Shown here one piece after another: positions 26,298 through 34,979 of a stretch of DNA of 64,000 nt. The notes under the pieces are model-generated. The model was not told where the DNA came from. It searched no databases and saw nothing but the letters and a program-made list of their open reading frames with translations. Position numbers and translations under genes: made by a program. The DNA is taken from positions 4,306,001 to 4,370,000 of the forward strand of contig NZ_CP126106.1 of assembly GCF_030123325.1 (NCBI RefSeq), written 5' to 3'. The first letter of the stretch is position 1, and every line of letters starts with the position of its first letter. The stretch comes from Peribacillus simplex (GTDB taxonomy: Bacteria > Bacillota > Bacilli > Bacillales > DSM-1321).

Positions 26298-27020
26298 TCA
26301 TTCAGCCGGTTGGCCCGCCTTTAACTGTTCAAGCTCCTCCGCCGTCAACTCACGGTATTCACCAAGCTCAAGTTCCTCATCAAGCTGTAAACTCCCCATG
26401 GAGAGACGCTTTAGGTAGACGACACGTTTGCCAACGGCCTCAAACATCCGCTTCACCTGATGGAACTTCCCTTCCATGATCGTCAGCTCGATATCCGATG
26501 TCAGACCTGATTTTAAAATGTTCAATTCACCTGGTTTTGTTTCATATCCATCATCCAAGGTCACGCCGTTGCGGAATGCCTCGATATCCCGTTCCGTCAC
26601 TTCACCATCAATGACCGCAAAATATGTTTTAGGGACATGTTTTTTCGGGGAAAGCAGTTGGTGGGCAAGCTTTCCGTCATTCGTGATCAGCAATAAACCT
26701 TCTGTGTCCTTATCAAGACGGCCTACAGGAAATGGCTCGAAAACCGAATCTTCCGGCTCCAAGATATCAATGACCGTTTCTTGGTAGTTGTCTTCCGTTG
26801 CCGACAATACGCCTGGCGGTTTATTCATCATTAAATAAATGAATTCCCTGTATTCAACCCGTTCACCATGAACCGTCACGATTTCCGTGTCAGGGTCCAC
26901 TTGTTCCTTCGGATCCTTGAGCAGCCTGTCATTGACCTTGACGGCGCCGGATTTCAGGAGCTTTTTCACTTCTTTCCTGCTGCCATAACCAATATTGGAT
27001 AAAATCTTATCAATTCTCAT
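26298..27020 (-). CDS. RsuA/RluB-family rRNA pseudouridine synthase
   Basis: The 240-residue enzyme has an N-terminal S4 RNA-binding domain (MRIDKILSNIGYGSRKEVKK in the first 20 residues) and the catalytic motif GRLDKDTEGLLL, in which Asp is the nucleophile. The length and short C-terminus suit an RsuA-like enzyme that isomerises uridine in small-subunit rRNA. B. subtilis carries ytzG in the same place. The substrate position is inferred from the family. Confidence 0.92.
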   Translation of the reverse strand: MRIDKILSNIGYGSRKEVKKLLKSGAVKVNDRLLKDPKEQVDPDTEIVTVHGERVEYREFIYLMMNKPPGVLSATEDNYQETVIDILEPEDSVFEPFPVGRLDKDTEGLLLITNDGKLAHQLLSPKKHVPKTYFAVIDGEVTERDIEAFRNGVTLDDGYETKPGELNILKSGLTSDIELTIMEGKFHQVKRMFEAVGKRVVYLKRLSMGSLQLDEELELGEYRELTAEELEQLKAGQPAE

Positions 27021-27045
27021 CGTTTCCTCCTAAAGCCTTTTCCAT

Positions 27046-27079
27046 AAAAAGCCTTGCCCACTTTAATGACAGGCAAGGC
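27046..27079 (-). terminator. Intrinsic terminator after ytgP
   Basis: Read on the minus strand, GCCTTGCC and GGCAAGGC pair around a 13-nt loop and are followed by TTTTT. Confidence 0.85.
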
Positions 27080-27143
27080 CACGATATTTTAATTTGGGGA
27101 TTCACCATTCAATACCCTTTTTTTTACACATCAAACTTCCAGC

Positions 27144-28745
27144 TTATAATCCTAATTTAGCTTTTAACCGATCGATCCGGGCACCGAACAAACGATGGGC
27201 AAGTTTGCTTTTCAAGGAAAGCGCCGCATAAATGAGTGCTCCAAAAATTGCACAAACGGCCACGATCAAAATCGCCTGGAATCGCCCTTCCGTTGTCAGC
27301 CACAGCGATAATAAACTGTTCATGCCCCATGCAGCCAGTCCCATTATCACTGAAAAAACAGTGATCAACACAGATCTTCTGATGGTAAGGCTGTAACGAT
27401 ATCCAGTAAAGTAGGTAATGACATACAAATTCAGCAGCACAGCAGCCAAGTAGCCGAATGCCGTAGCATAAACGGAGCCTTCCGTTTCAAACAACTTGAT
27501 TAACGGGATATTCAAGCTCAATTTGATTAAAAAGCCCACAAGCAGGCTGAGCACCGTATATTTTTGCTGATTGATCCCTTGTAAAATCGCCGCCGAAACG
27601 GAAAAAAGCGCAAACAAGATGGAAACGGGCGCATATGCCTTCAGTACACTGATTCCAAGTGGATCATGGCTGTAAAAGGCACTATAGATCGGATCTGCCA
27701 GCACCGACATGCCAACGACCGCCGGAATCGTAATGAACAACAAAATTTGGAAAGCTTGGTTCAGCTGGCGGTTTAACTCTTCCGAATCCTCGCTTACATA
27801 TGCCTTCGTCACCGAAGGGAGAAGCGCCATTGAAAACCCGGTTGCAAGCGTCATCGGAATCAAGACAAGCTTCTGGGCATATACATTCAACACCCCAAGG
27901 GCATCTTCTGCGACATGCTGCAACCCGATGGACGACATCGCCTTATTGAAGGACAATAAGTCCGCAAGCTGAAACATTGGCATCGCGATTCCGACGAATA
28001 TGAAAGGAATCGATGATAGAAATATTTCTTTATAGATCTCCTTAAGGGAAATTTCCATCGTCCCCCGGTCTTTCTTCATCAAGCTGTCCAAATGGGGTTT
28101 TTGTTTTTTCCAATACCAAAATAACACCACTAAACCGCCGACAGCCCCGACCGTCGCCGCGAAGGTAGCTATTTGGATGGCTCTCACTAACTCTCCATCC
28201 AGGACATTCAAAACAACATATACACCGGCCAAAAGGAACACGATGCGGACAATTTGTTCGATTACCTGAGATATGGCCGTTGGTTCCATCGCCTCATGAC
28301 CTTGAAAGAAGCCGCGGATGATGCTCATGAACGGTACAAAAATCAAGGCGAAGCTGACTGCCCGTATGATCTCCGTGACATCTCTGACATCTTCCTGCCT
28401 GACCCCAAAGACTCCAGTGAACAATGGTGCCATCGTATAGAGAATCAAAAAAGCGAGAAAACCGGTGACTAGCATTAATTTCAGGCTCGATTTAAATAAC
28501 TTCTCACCGACGGCGTACTCCTCAAGCGCATTATACTTCGAAATGAATTTTGAAACAGCAAGCGGCATGCCTGCCGTTGCAAAGCTAATGAAAATGGTAT
28601 ATGGAACATACCCATATTGATAAAGGGTAGCCCCTTTATTCCCAACCATATGTTCAAATGGGATGACGTAAAATAAACCAAGTACCTTGGAAATGATCGC
28701 TCCCAGCGTTAATATAAAAGCCCCTTTTAAAAACTTAGATGACAT
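27144..28745 (-). CDS. ytgP: MOP-family flippase-like protein YtgP (SpoVB/MurJ-like)
   Basis: The 533-residue protein has about fourteen membrane helices of the MOP superfamily, beginning FLKGAFILTLGAIISKVLG. It belongs to the SpoVB-like group with YtgP, YkvU and MurJ (Amj-redundant) flippases. Members export lipid-linked cell wall precursors; B. subtilis MurJ was first named YtgP. The order ytgP next to ytfP and ytzE is conserved in Bacillus. The ATG has GGGAT upstream, a modest ribosome site. Confidence 0.9.
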   Translation of the reverse strand: MSSKFLKGAFILTLGAIISKVLGLFYVIPFEHMVGNKGATLYQYGYVPYTIFISFATAGMPLAVSKFISKYNALEEYAVGEKLFKSSLKLMLVTGFLAFLILYTMAPLFTGVFGVRQEDVRDVTEIIRAVSFALIFVPFMSIIRGFFQGHEAMEPTAISQVIEQIVRIVFLLAGVYVVLNVLDGELVRAIQIATFAATVGAVGGLVVLFWYWKKQKPHLDSLMKKDRGTMEISLKEIYKEIFLSSIPFIFVGIAMPMFQLADLLSFNKAMSSIGLQHVAEDALGVLNVYAQKLVLIPMTLATGFSMALLPSVTKAYVSEDSEELNRQLNQAFQILLFITIPAVVGMSVLADPIYSAFYSHDPLGISVLKAYAPVSILFALFSVSAAILQGINQQKYTVLSLLVGFLIKLSLNIPLIKLFETEGSVYATAFGYLAAVLLNLYVITYFTGYRYSLTIRRSVLITVFSVIMGLAAWGMNSLLSLWLTTEGRFQAILIVAVCAIFGALIYAALSLKSKLAHRLFGARIDRLKAKLGL

Positions 28746-28950
28746 CTAATCCCTTCCTGCCTCTGTCAGTTACGTTTCACACGCTCTTTATCTTATCATA
28801 TTAAAGTATTTTTTCTATAGAAAACTACACTCAAGTTTATCGTTTTCGAAGATAATACACAAACAAATAATTCCTTTTTTTCTACATTCGCAATCTGACG
28901 GGCTCTTGCTATATAATGAAGGGACTGAAAATGATAAAGTGGTGATCAAT

Positions 28951-30216
28951 TTGAAATATGATGTAGTGGTAATTGGCGGCGGTCCTTCCGGATTGATGGC
29001 AGCAATAGCTGCCGGGGAAAAAGGGGCCCATGTATTGTTAGTGGATAAGGGCGAGAAGCTTGGCAGGAAGCTAGCCATCTCTGGCGGCGGACGCTGCAAC
29101 GTGACGAACAGGCTCTCAATCGATGAAATCATTCAGCATATCCCTGGAAACGGGCGATTTCTATACAGTGCTTTCTCAGAGTTCAATAATGAAGACATTA
29201 TTCAATTCTTTGAAAAATTGGGCGTGGCCCTTAAAGAAGAGGACCATGGCCGGATGTTCCCTGTCAACGATAAAGCGCAAAGTGTCGTGGATGCCCTTCT
29301 GACGCGCTTGTCTAGTTTAAAAGTAACGATCTATAAGAACTCACCAGTAGCGGAAGTTCTCTATGAACATGGAAAAACAAGCGGTGTCCGGTTGAAAGAT
29401 GGACAAACCATCGATACAGATGCAGTCGTGATTGCAGTCGGCGGGAAATCGGTTCCCCACACCGGTTCGACCGGCGATGGCTACGCATGGGCTAAAAAGG
29501 CGGGGCATACGATTACCGAACTGTTTCCAACTGAGGTTCCCGTACTTAGCCATGAAACATTCATTAAAGATCGAACACTCCAAGGTCTCGCACTTCGCGA
29601 TGTTTCATTGAGTGTCCTTAACCCAAAGGGCAAGGCCCTGATCACACACCGAATGGATATGCTCTTCACCCATTTTGGCGTCTCCGGTCCAGCTGTTCTA
29701 AGATGCAGCCAATTCGTCGTGAAAGCGATAAAAAAATGGAACCTGTCGGAAGTGACAATGAAACTCGATGCCCTTCCGGACCGAAACAAGGAAGAGGTCT
29801 TTCAAGACATCATGAAGGAAATTAAAGCCGAACCGAAAAAAGCCATTAAAAATACCTTAAAAGGTTTAGTTCCTGAACGATACCTTCACTTTCTGCTTGA
29901 GCGAAGCGGCATCGACCTTCAAGAACAAGGAGCGACGATATCAAATGAAAAAATCCGCCGCTTTGCAGAACTATGCAAGGACTTCCAATTCGGAGTACAC
30001 GGCACCCAGCCGCTAGAAAAAGCCTTCGTCACGGGCGGCGGCGTATCCGTCAAAGAAATACACCCAAAAGAAATGGCATCCAAACTGATGGACGGACTGT
30101 ATTTCTGCGGTGAAATTCTGGATATACACGGATACACAGGCGGCTATAATATCACATCGGCATTAGTAACCGGAAGACTGGCCGGTATGAATGCTGCCAT
30201 ACATGCCCGTTCATGA
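28951..30216 (+). CDS. ytfP: HI0933/YtfP-family FAD-dependent oxidoreductase
   Basis: The 421-residue flavoprotein begins KYDVVVIGGGPSGLMAAIAA, a classic FAD site, followed by GRKLAISGGGRCNVTN, the family signature, and ends with CGEILDIHGYTGGYN. The TTG at 28951 follows GTGGTGATC; the longer ORF start lacks a ribosome site. The family is widespread and its physiological reaction is not known. It is divergent from ytgP and is followed by a strong terminator. Confidence 0.92.
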   Translation: MKYDVVVIGGGPSGLMAAIAAGEKGAHVLLVDKGEKLGRKLAISGGGRCNVTNRLSIDEIIQHIPGNGRFLYSAFSEFNNEDIIQFFEKLGVALKEEDHGRMFPVNDKAQSVVDALLTRLSSLKVTIYKNSPVAEVLYEHGKTSGVRLKDGQTIDTDAVVIAVGGKSVPHTGSTGDGYAWAKKAGHTITELFPTEVPVLSHETFIKDRTLQGLALRDVSLSVLNPKGKALITHRMDMLFTHFGVSGPAVLRCSQFVVKAIKKWNLSEVTMKLDALPDRNKEEVFQDIMKEIKAEPKKAIKNTLKGLVPERYLHFLLERSGIDLQEQGATISNEKIRRFAELCKDFQFGVHGTQPLEKAFVTGGGVSVKEIHPKEMASKLMDGLYFCGEILDIHGYTGGYNITSALVTGRLAGMNAAIHARS

Positions 30217-30221
30217 TTCCT

Positions 30222-30257
30222 AAAAAGAGGCTGATCCGCTTGGATCAGCCTCTTTTA
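30222..30257 (+). terminator. Intrinsic terminator after ytfP
   Basis: AAAAGAGGCTGATCC and GGATCAGCCTCTTTT form a 15-bp perfect stem with a 4-nt loop. Confidence 0.95.
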
Positions 30258-30389
30258 ATGCGATTTCGTAAGTCTATACATCATTTCGGTGTTTGTTAGG
30301 CTTCAATCCCTGGCATAGGCGCCGTTATTTGGGCCGCCCGCAGTTTTTTCGTCCGCACCCGCGCCGCCTCTTTTATCCGGCTTTCCCGT

Positions 30390-30704
30390 TTAAAATAATT
30401 CTGGATGATAGCGGAAAGCTTCGAGGTCAATGGTATTCCGTTCCGTGAATGTGATGCCTTCACTCTCGAGCATCGCCTTTTGGTGTTCTGCGGCGCCCTC
30501 TGCTTTTATGCCGATTTCTCCCTTGGCATTGATTACCCGGTGCCAAGGAAGGTCATGTTTTTTGCTGCTTGAATGAAGGATCCTTACGACCTGCCTTGCA
30601 CCGCGCGGACTACCGGCGAGCTGTCCGATTTGACCATATGTCATCACTTTACCGGAAGGGATATGCTGTATGATAGTAATTACCCGTTCAGTAAAACTTT
30701 CCAA
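30390..30704 (-). CDS. Alkyltransferase-like (ATL) protein, MGMT family
   Basis: The 104-residue protein has the MGMT C-terminal domain fold with GKVMTYGQIG and RGARQVV, but the active-site motif is PWHRVI where true methyltransferases have PCHRV. ATL proteins bind O6-alkylguanine without removing the alkyl group and recruit nucleotide excision repair. The TTG at 30704 has AAAGGGGCGAG upstream and avoids overlap with the preceding gene; an ATG at 30755 would add 17 residues. A 28-codon open frame continues in phase after its TAA (see findings). Confidence 0.9.
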   Translation of the reverse strand: MESFTERVITIIQHIPSGKVMTYGQIGQLAGSPRGARQVVRILHSSSKKHDLPWHRVINAKGEIGIKAEGAAEHQKAMLESEGITFTERNTIDLEAFRYHPELF

Positions 30705-30723
30705 ATAACTCGCCCCTTTTATT

Positions 30724-31284
30724 CTATCCGTTTGCCAACATCGTGATTTTTTCATCGGTTATCAGGACCCCATGATGCTTGATCAAGTTTGTTTTAAGCT
30801 CGGCAGGCAATCTGCAGTCATCGTATGCACAAACGGAAATCAATCCTTGTTCCTTGATCAGTTTGTCGATTCCTTTTTCATATTCGCCTATCGCTAAGCT
30901 GACTTGATCGTCATGGCCCCATTCAACATGGCCCCAAGTCCGCACGTGCTGATTGCGTTTAGTGTATGTATCGATATTTTCCAAAAAATAATTAACCATC
31001 GTCGAAGGATGGAAGTCTCCATGAAAACAATAAAAATCAAAATTATTCATAAGATGCACTAGCTCCAATTGCTCCTCATTTAAATGAAGCTGCAATTTCT
31101 TATACACGAAAGGATAGATACGGTCATTTTCGACGACCAGGATATGGTCTCCCTGTTCAACACCGGCAATGATGAAAGTTGCCTCATTTTCAATGTAGGC
31201 TTCCAATTCATTAAAACAGTATAAAATATGACCACCATCCGATTGCTGTATTTTTTCTAGTAGTTGTATCATTTTATTATCCAA
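30724..31284 (-). CDS. MEDS-domain (DcmR-type sensory) protein
   Basis: The 186-residue protein has the MEDS layout: GGHILYCFNELEAYIENEATFIIAG near the start in two parts, then ILVVENDRIYPFV, FDFYCFHGDFHPS and a Cys-Ala-Tyr-Asp-Asp motif near the C-terminus. MEDS domains occur as sensory modules and anti-sigma-factor-linked proteins. It has no output domain. The TTG at 31284 has AAAGGAG upstream. It lies 19 bp before the ATL gene and is probably cotranscribed with it. Confidence 0.8.
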   Translation of the reverse strand: MDNKMIQLLEKIQQSDGGHILYCFNELEAYIENEATFIIAGVEQGDHILVVENDRIYPFVYKKLQLHLNEEQLELVHLMNNFDFYCFHGDFHPSTMVNYFLENIDTYTKRNQHVRTWGHVEWGHDDQVSLAIGEYEKGIDKLIKEQGLISVCAYDDCRLPAELKTNLIKHHGVLITDEKITMLANG

Positions 31285-31524
31285 AATGAATCTCTCCTTT
31301 AAATACACCAATCCGCACTATGTATATGTTTAACTTTAACCATTATCTCCGTATTTGTAAAATTCATAGAAGAATATAGTCATTATTTCCTAATGTCATC
31401 TGTTTTGATCGGGAATTTCGTTAAGTCGAATTGAGGCCGCTTTTAGTCCACTCATTGAAAGACCAAGGCAGCCCAATTCAGCAGACTCCGTTCTTCATAC
31501 ATTTTCCTTTTTTTATGTTCACCC

Positions 31525-31695
31525 TTAAATCACTGGATAATACGGCACAAAACGAGGGTTATAATAATAGGGCGGTCTTGGTCCGATAAGCGGCAATTCA
31601 AAGGTATTTGGGTTGGAATCATATAACAACTCCACTTTTTCATCCGTTTGTTCGACCAATAATAACTTCACATCTTCGCTATAATAATAGGGCAT
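31525..31695 (-). CDS. Small Tyr/Pro-rich protein, 56 residues
   Basis: A GGAGG ribosome site precedes the ATG at 31695. The protein begins MPYYYSEDVKLLLVEQ and ends RPPYYYNPRFVPYYPVI. The clusters of Tyr and Pro resemble small spore coat or spore-surface peptides of Bacillus, but no family is recognised. It is shorter than most annotation cut-offs and is easy to miss. Confidence 0.7.
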   Translation of the reverse strand: MPYYYSEDVKLLLVEQTDEKVELLYDSNPNTFELPLIGPRPPYYYNPRFVPYYPVI

Positions 31696-31835
31696 ATTGA
31701 GGCCTCCAAAAACTTTTTCTACCCTTCAGCGCGCGGCACGGCAACGAGCCCGTCCCCATACATGTTCTTCATGCACGGCATATATCTGATCATCATAAAG
31801 TAATCCGACTAAATTCTTTTTTAGGAGGACCCCTC

Positions 31836-32765
31836 ATGGCAGAAGATAAGAAAAAGAAATCATCCGGTAAAAGCTATCCCATGCATCCGAATTATGGAAA
31901 GATCACCCGTTATCAAGACGTTCCCATCACGGTTCCTGAGCAACGCCAATTCCGCCAACCTGGTGTAGAAAAATTAATGGTGCCCCGGCCCATCATCGAA
32001 AATCCCAATTACAGGGGCAGCGGGAAACTAACCGGAAAGGTCGCATTGATAACTGGCGGAGACAGTGGGATTGGCGCTGCGGCTGCCATCGCTTTTGCTA
32101 AAGAAGGTGCAGATGTTTCCATCGCTTATCTGGATGAACATGAGGATGCGAATCGGACTAAAACGAGAATAGAAGAGCTTGGACACCGTTGCTTACTGCT
32201 GCCTGGTGACTTAAGGGATAAGCAGCAATGCATCAATATCGTGGAAGACACCATCGAAACATTTGGAAAGCTCGATATTCTCTGTAACCACGTGGGTATT
32301 CAATTTCAGCAATTAAGCTTGCTTGATATTACGGATGAGCAATTCGATGATACCTTTAAAGTCAATATCTATTCCCACTTCTACACGACCCGTGCTGCCC
32401 TTCCCCATTTAAAAGCTGGGTCCTCCATCATTAATACATCATCTGTCGTGACGTTTAATGGGAATAAGCAATTAATTGATTACACGGCGACTAAAGGGGC
32501 CAATATTGGTTTTACCCGTGCCTTGGCAAACAGTCTTGTCGATCAAGGCATCCGGGTGAACGCCATTGCGCCCGGAAGGTTCTGGACACCGCTCATCCCG
32601 GCAAGTTTCTCGGCGGACGAAGTGACACAAGTCGATAACCCGATGGGGCGTCAAGGCCAGCCATTTGAACTGGCTCCCACCTTTGTCTATCTCGCTTCTG
32701 ACGATTCCCGTTTTGTGACAGGACAAACACTTCATGTCAACGGCGGGGAAGCTACATCGTCGTAA
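31836..32765 (+). CDS. Short-chain dehydrogenase/reductase with an N-terminal extension (YhxC/YhdF-like)
   Basis: The 309-residue SDR has a 65-residue N-terminal extension with Lys-rich start and the segment HPNYGKITRYQDVP. The Rossmann motif TGGDSGIGAA, the catalytic Ser in INTSSVV and YTATKG follow. Where classical enzymes have NNAG it has NHVGI. The C-terminus FVTGQTLHVNGGEA is typical. Bacillus homologues are general-stress and spore-associated proteins of unknown substrate. The ATG has AGGAGG upstream. Confidence 0.9.
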   Translation: MAEDKKKKSSGKSYPMHPNYGKITRYQDVPITVPEQRQFRQPGVEKLMVPRPIIENPNYRGSGKLTGKVALITGGDSGIGAAAAIAFAKEGADVSIAYLDEHEDANRTKTRIEELGHRCLLLPGDLRDKQQCINIVEDTIETFGKLDILCNHVGIQFQQLSLLDITDEQFDDTFKVNIYSHFYTTRAALPHLKAGSSIINTSSVVTFNGNKQLIDYTATKGANIGFTRALANSLVDQGIRVNAIAPGRFWTPLIPASFSADEVTQVDNPMGRQGQPFELAPTFVYLASDDSRFVTGQTLHVNGGEATSS

Positions 32766-32877
32766 TTTCCACATCTAATATGCCCCTCCCCGGGAATTCA
32801 CGAAGAAAAGACTACCTTGAATTGCCCGCCTTGCAGCAATAGGTAGTCTGATATGAATGTTATGGCCTTGCCGGCCT

Positions 32878-33063
32878 TTATTTTTTCTTATAAATGATCA
32901 TCGCACTGAAACAGTAGATCTGTTCCTCTTCCTCTTCACCTGTAGTGGCGACATTATATTTGATATCGACGATTTGATTATCGCGAATGTCTTCAAGGAA
33001 AAAATTCATTTCGTCCTCTAGATCCTTTTCATGCTCATAATCAAATAATTTGACTTGTATCAT
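32878..33063 (-). CDS. cse60: Sporulation protein Cse60 family
   Basis: The 61-residue acidic protein begins MIQVKLFDYEHEKDLEDEMN and contains VATTGEEEEEQIYCFSAMI, as in Cse60, which is a SigE-controlled gene in B. subtilis. The ATG at 33063 has GGGGAGA upstream; the longer frame is not needed. Its presence supports an endospore former. Its function is unknown. Confidence 0.85.
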   Translation of the reverse strand: MIQVKLFDYEHEKDLEDEMNFFLEDIRDNQIVDIKYNVATTGEEEEEQIYCFSAMIIYKKK

Positions 33064-33127
33064 CGGCTCTCCCCGCCCTTTTACTATAATGATAGTTATT
33101 GTGCAGGATGCCCATTTTTCATGATGT

Positions 33128-34210
33128 TTATACTTGATTTGTTTGGAACGCGGATAAGATTGCAACAACTTCATCCCCGACTTCTTCTGTAGTAGCTGCC
33201 CCGCCCATATCAGGAGTCAGCGCCTTTTTATCGACCATCACCTGTTCGATCACGTCCAAAATTTTTGCACCCCAAATCTCATGCCCAAAGAAATCGAGAA
33301 TCTGACTGGCGGACCATATGGCCGCAAGTGGATTGGCGATGCCTTGATGTGCTATATCCGGGGCTGAACCATGAATCGGTTCGAACATCGAGGGATAAAT
33401 CCGTTCCGGGTTTAAATTGGCACCTGCTGCCAGTCCCATCCCGCCTGCAATGGCAGCACCTAAATCCGTGATGATGTCACCGAATAAATTGGAGGTGACG
33501 ACAATTTGAAAGCGTTCGGGCTGTTTGACAAAATACATGCTTGCCGCATCGACCAGATAGGAATTCGTTTCTACTTCCGGATACTCCTGTCCAATTTCTT
33601 CAAAAACCTGATCCCAAAAAACCATTGAATAATTCAATGCGTTCGCCTTGCTTATGCTCGTTAGCGTCCTGCCCGTCTTGCGCGCAAGTTCATACGCATA
33701 ACGGATGATCCTCTCCGTCCCTTTTCGAGAAAAGACCCCCGTCTGCAGCACCACTTCTTCCGGCTTGCCTTTAAATAGCCAATCACCGGCACCGGAATAT
33801 TCCCCTTCACTGTTTTCACGGATGACAACCATATCGATTTGGTCAAGAGTGACTTCTTTTAATGGACAGGGTGCACCTTGAAGTAATTTAACGGGTCGAA
33901 CATTCACATATTGGTCAAATCCCTTTCTGATTTTAAGCAGAAGTTCACGTAAGGAAATATGGTCCGGGACACCAGGGTAACCGACAGCCCCAAGATACAC
34001 GGCGTCAAACTTCATCAGTTGTTCCAGTCCGTCGTCGGGCAGCATTTTGCCGTGCTCAAGGTAATATTCACAGCCCCATGGAAAATAGGTGAACTCGAAA
34101 GAAAAATCCCCGGCAATTGCAGCCACTTCCTTAAGTACCTTTACACCCTCATTAATCACCTCAGGGCCAATCCCGTCACCCGCAATGACCGCTATTTTAT
34201 GAACATTCAT
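33128..34210 (-). CDS. Tartrate/D-malate-type dehydrogenase (isocitrate/isopropylmalate dehydrogenase family)
   Basis: The 360-residue enzyme has the IMDH/ICDH-family motifs: GDGIGPEV near residue 12, RENSEGEYSG, KANALNYS, NLFGDIITDLGA and EPIHGSAPDIAHQGIANP. The pattern is that of TTUC/YcsA (tartrate or D-malate dehydrogenase, NAD-dependent) and not LeuB. No leucine genes are nearby. It forms a single-gene unit, and the substrate cannot be fixed from sequence alone. Confidence 0.88.
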   Translation of the reverse strand: MNVHKIAVIAGDGIGPEVINEGVKVLKEVAAIAGDFSFEFTYFPWGCEYYLEHGKMLPDDGLEQLMKFDAVYLGAVGYPGVPDHISLRELLLKIRKGFDQYVNVRPVKLLQGAPCPLKEVTLDQIDMVVIRENSEGEYSGAGDWLFKGKPEEVVLQTGVFSRKGTERIIRYAYELARKTGRTLTSISKANALNYSMVFWDQVFEEIGQEYPEVETNSYLVDAASMYFVKQPERFQIVVTSNLFGDIITDLGAAIAGGMGLAAGANLNPERIYPSMFEPIHGSAPDIAHQGIANPLAAIWSASQILDFFGHEIWGAKILDVIEQVMVDKKALTPDMGGAATTEEVGDEVVAILSAFQTNQV

Positions 34211-34301
34211 TCTTCCACTCTCCTTTTTCTATATTTTCTGATTTCGACACCCTAATTTTAACATATAATTTTTGCATTCCCGTCAGGTGAGGTTCACACA
34301 G

Positions 34302-34339
34302 AAAAAAGGGCCCTTTCATGATGAAAGGGCCCTTTTTTT
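34302..34339 (-). terminator. Strong terminator after the rhodanese gene
   Basis: AAAAAAGGGCCCTTTCAT and its near-complement form a long stem around TGATG. It lies between the rhodanese and dehydrogenase genes, which are read in the same direction, and so separates them. It can work on both strands. Confidence 0.93.
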
Positions 34340-34415
34340 CACGCCTTTAAATATGCGCGTCTTCCCGCATATTCACGGCACTGTGAACAAACCATGATCT
34401 TTTTTCTTTCGAACT

Positions 34416-34727
34416 TCACTTAACGATGACTTCGCCGTCCCATTCAAGCATTCCGCCAACCATGTTTGCCACTTTATATCCTTGTTCCTGAAGATAATGG
34501 CATACATTTTCACTGCGGCGTCCTGAACGGCAGATAAAAATATATTCTTTTTCTTTATCAAAATAGTCAAGATTCGCCGGGATGTCATTCATGCGAATAT
34601 GTTTCGCTCCTTCGATCATTCCCTCTTGCACTTCTTCGTCTTCACGAACATCGACAAGTTCCATCGCTTCGCCTGCCTCAAGCTTAGCTTCCACTTCTTC
34701 AGTTGTAATGATTTTGATTTCCTCCAT
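34416..34727 (-). CDS. Single-domain rhodanese-like sulfurtransferase (YtwF-like)
   Basis: The 103-residue protein is a single rhodanese domain. The active-site loop is CRSGRR (Cys around residue 66), preceded by VDVREDEE and IPANLDYF. It should carry persulfide sulfur on the Cys. The ATG at 34727 is preceded by GAGGTG. A long terminator lies downstream. The acceptor is not evident from the neighbours. Confidence 0.92.
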   Translation of the reverse strand: MEEIKIITTEEVEAKLEAGEAMELVDVREDEEVQEGMIEGAKHIRMNDIPANLDYFDKEKEYIFICRSGRRSENVCHYLQEQGYKVANMVGGMLEWDGEVIVK

Positions 34728-34930
34728 AATTAGCACCTCGAATTATCGTTTGATTTATCTTTTTCATTATAGCAAAATTTCCAGTTAAACATCACGTAAT
34801 GGATTCGCTGATGAAAATTCCCTCATGCCATGCATTTATTTTCAGAAATTATCTTCAAAGCCGCTATCAGAATACCAAAAGAGATCGAATAAATGGCTAC
34901 GATCCCTATCCCTACTCTAGGCCAGAATTA

Positions 34931-34970
34931 AAAAACGCCGGCGAATATATAATAACCGCCGGCGTTTTAA
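34931..34970 (-). terminator. Terminator after namA
   Basis: AAAACGCCGGCG and CGCCGGCGTTTT pair around an AT-rich 13-nt loop. It lies just past the namA stop codon. Both strands have the A/T runs needed. Confidence 0.9.
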
Positions 34971-34979
34971 AAATCCGTA

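Noticed and set aside
32811..32850. AGACTACCT/AGGTAGTCT stem after the SDR gene as terminator
   Set aside because: The loop is over 20 nt and no T tract follows directly. A shorter GGCC-TTGCC-GGCC hairpin with a T tract at 32864-32885 is a better but still weak candidate.
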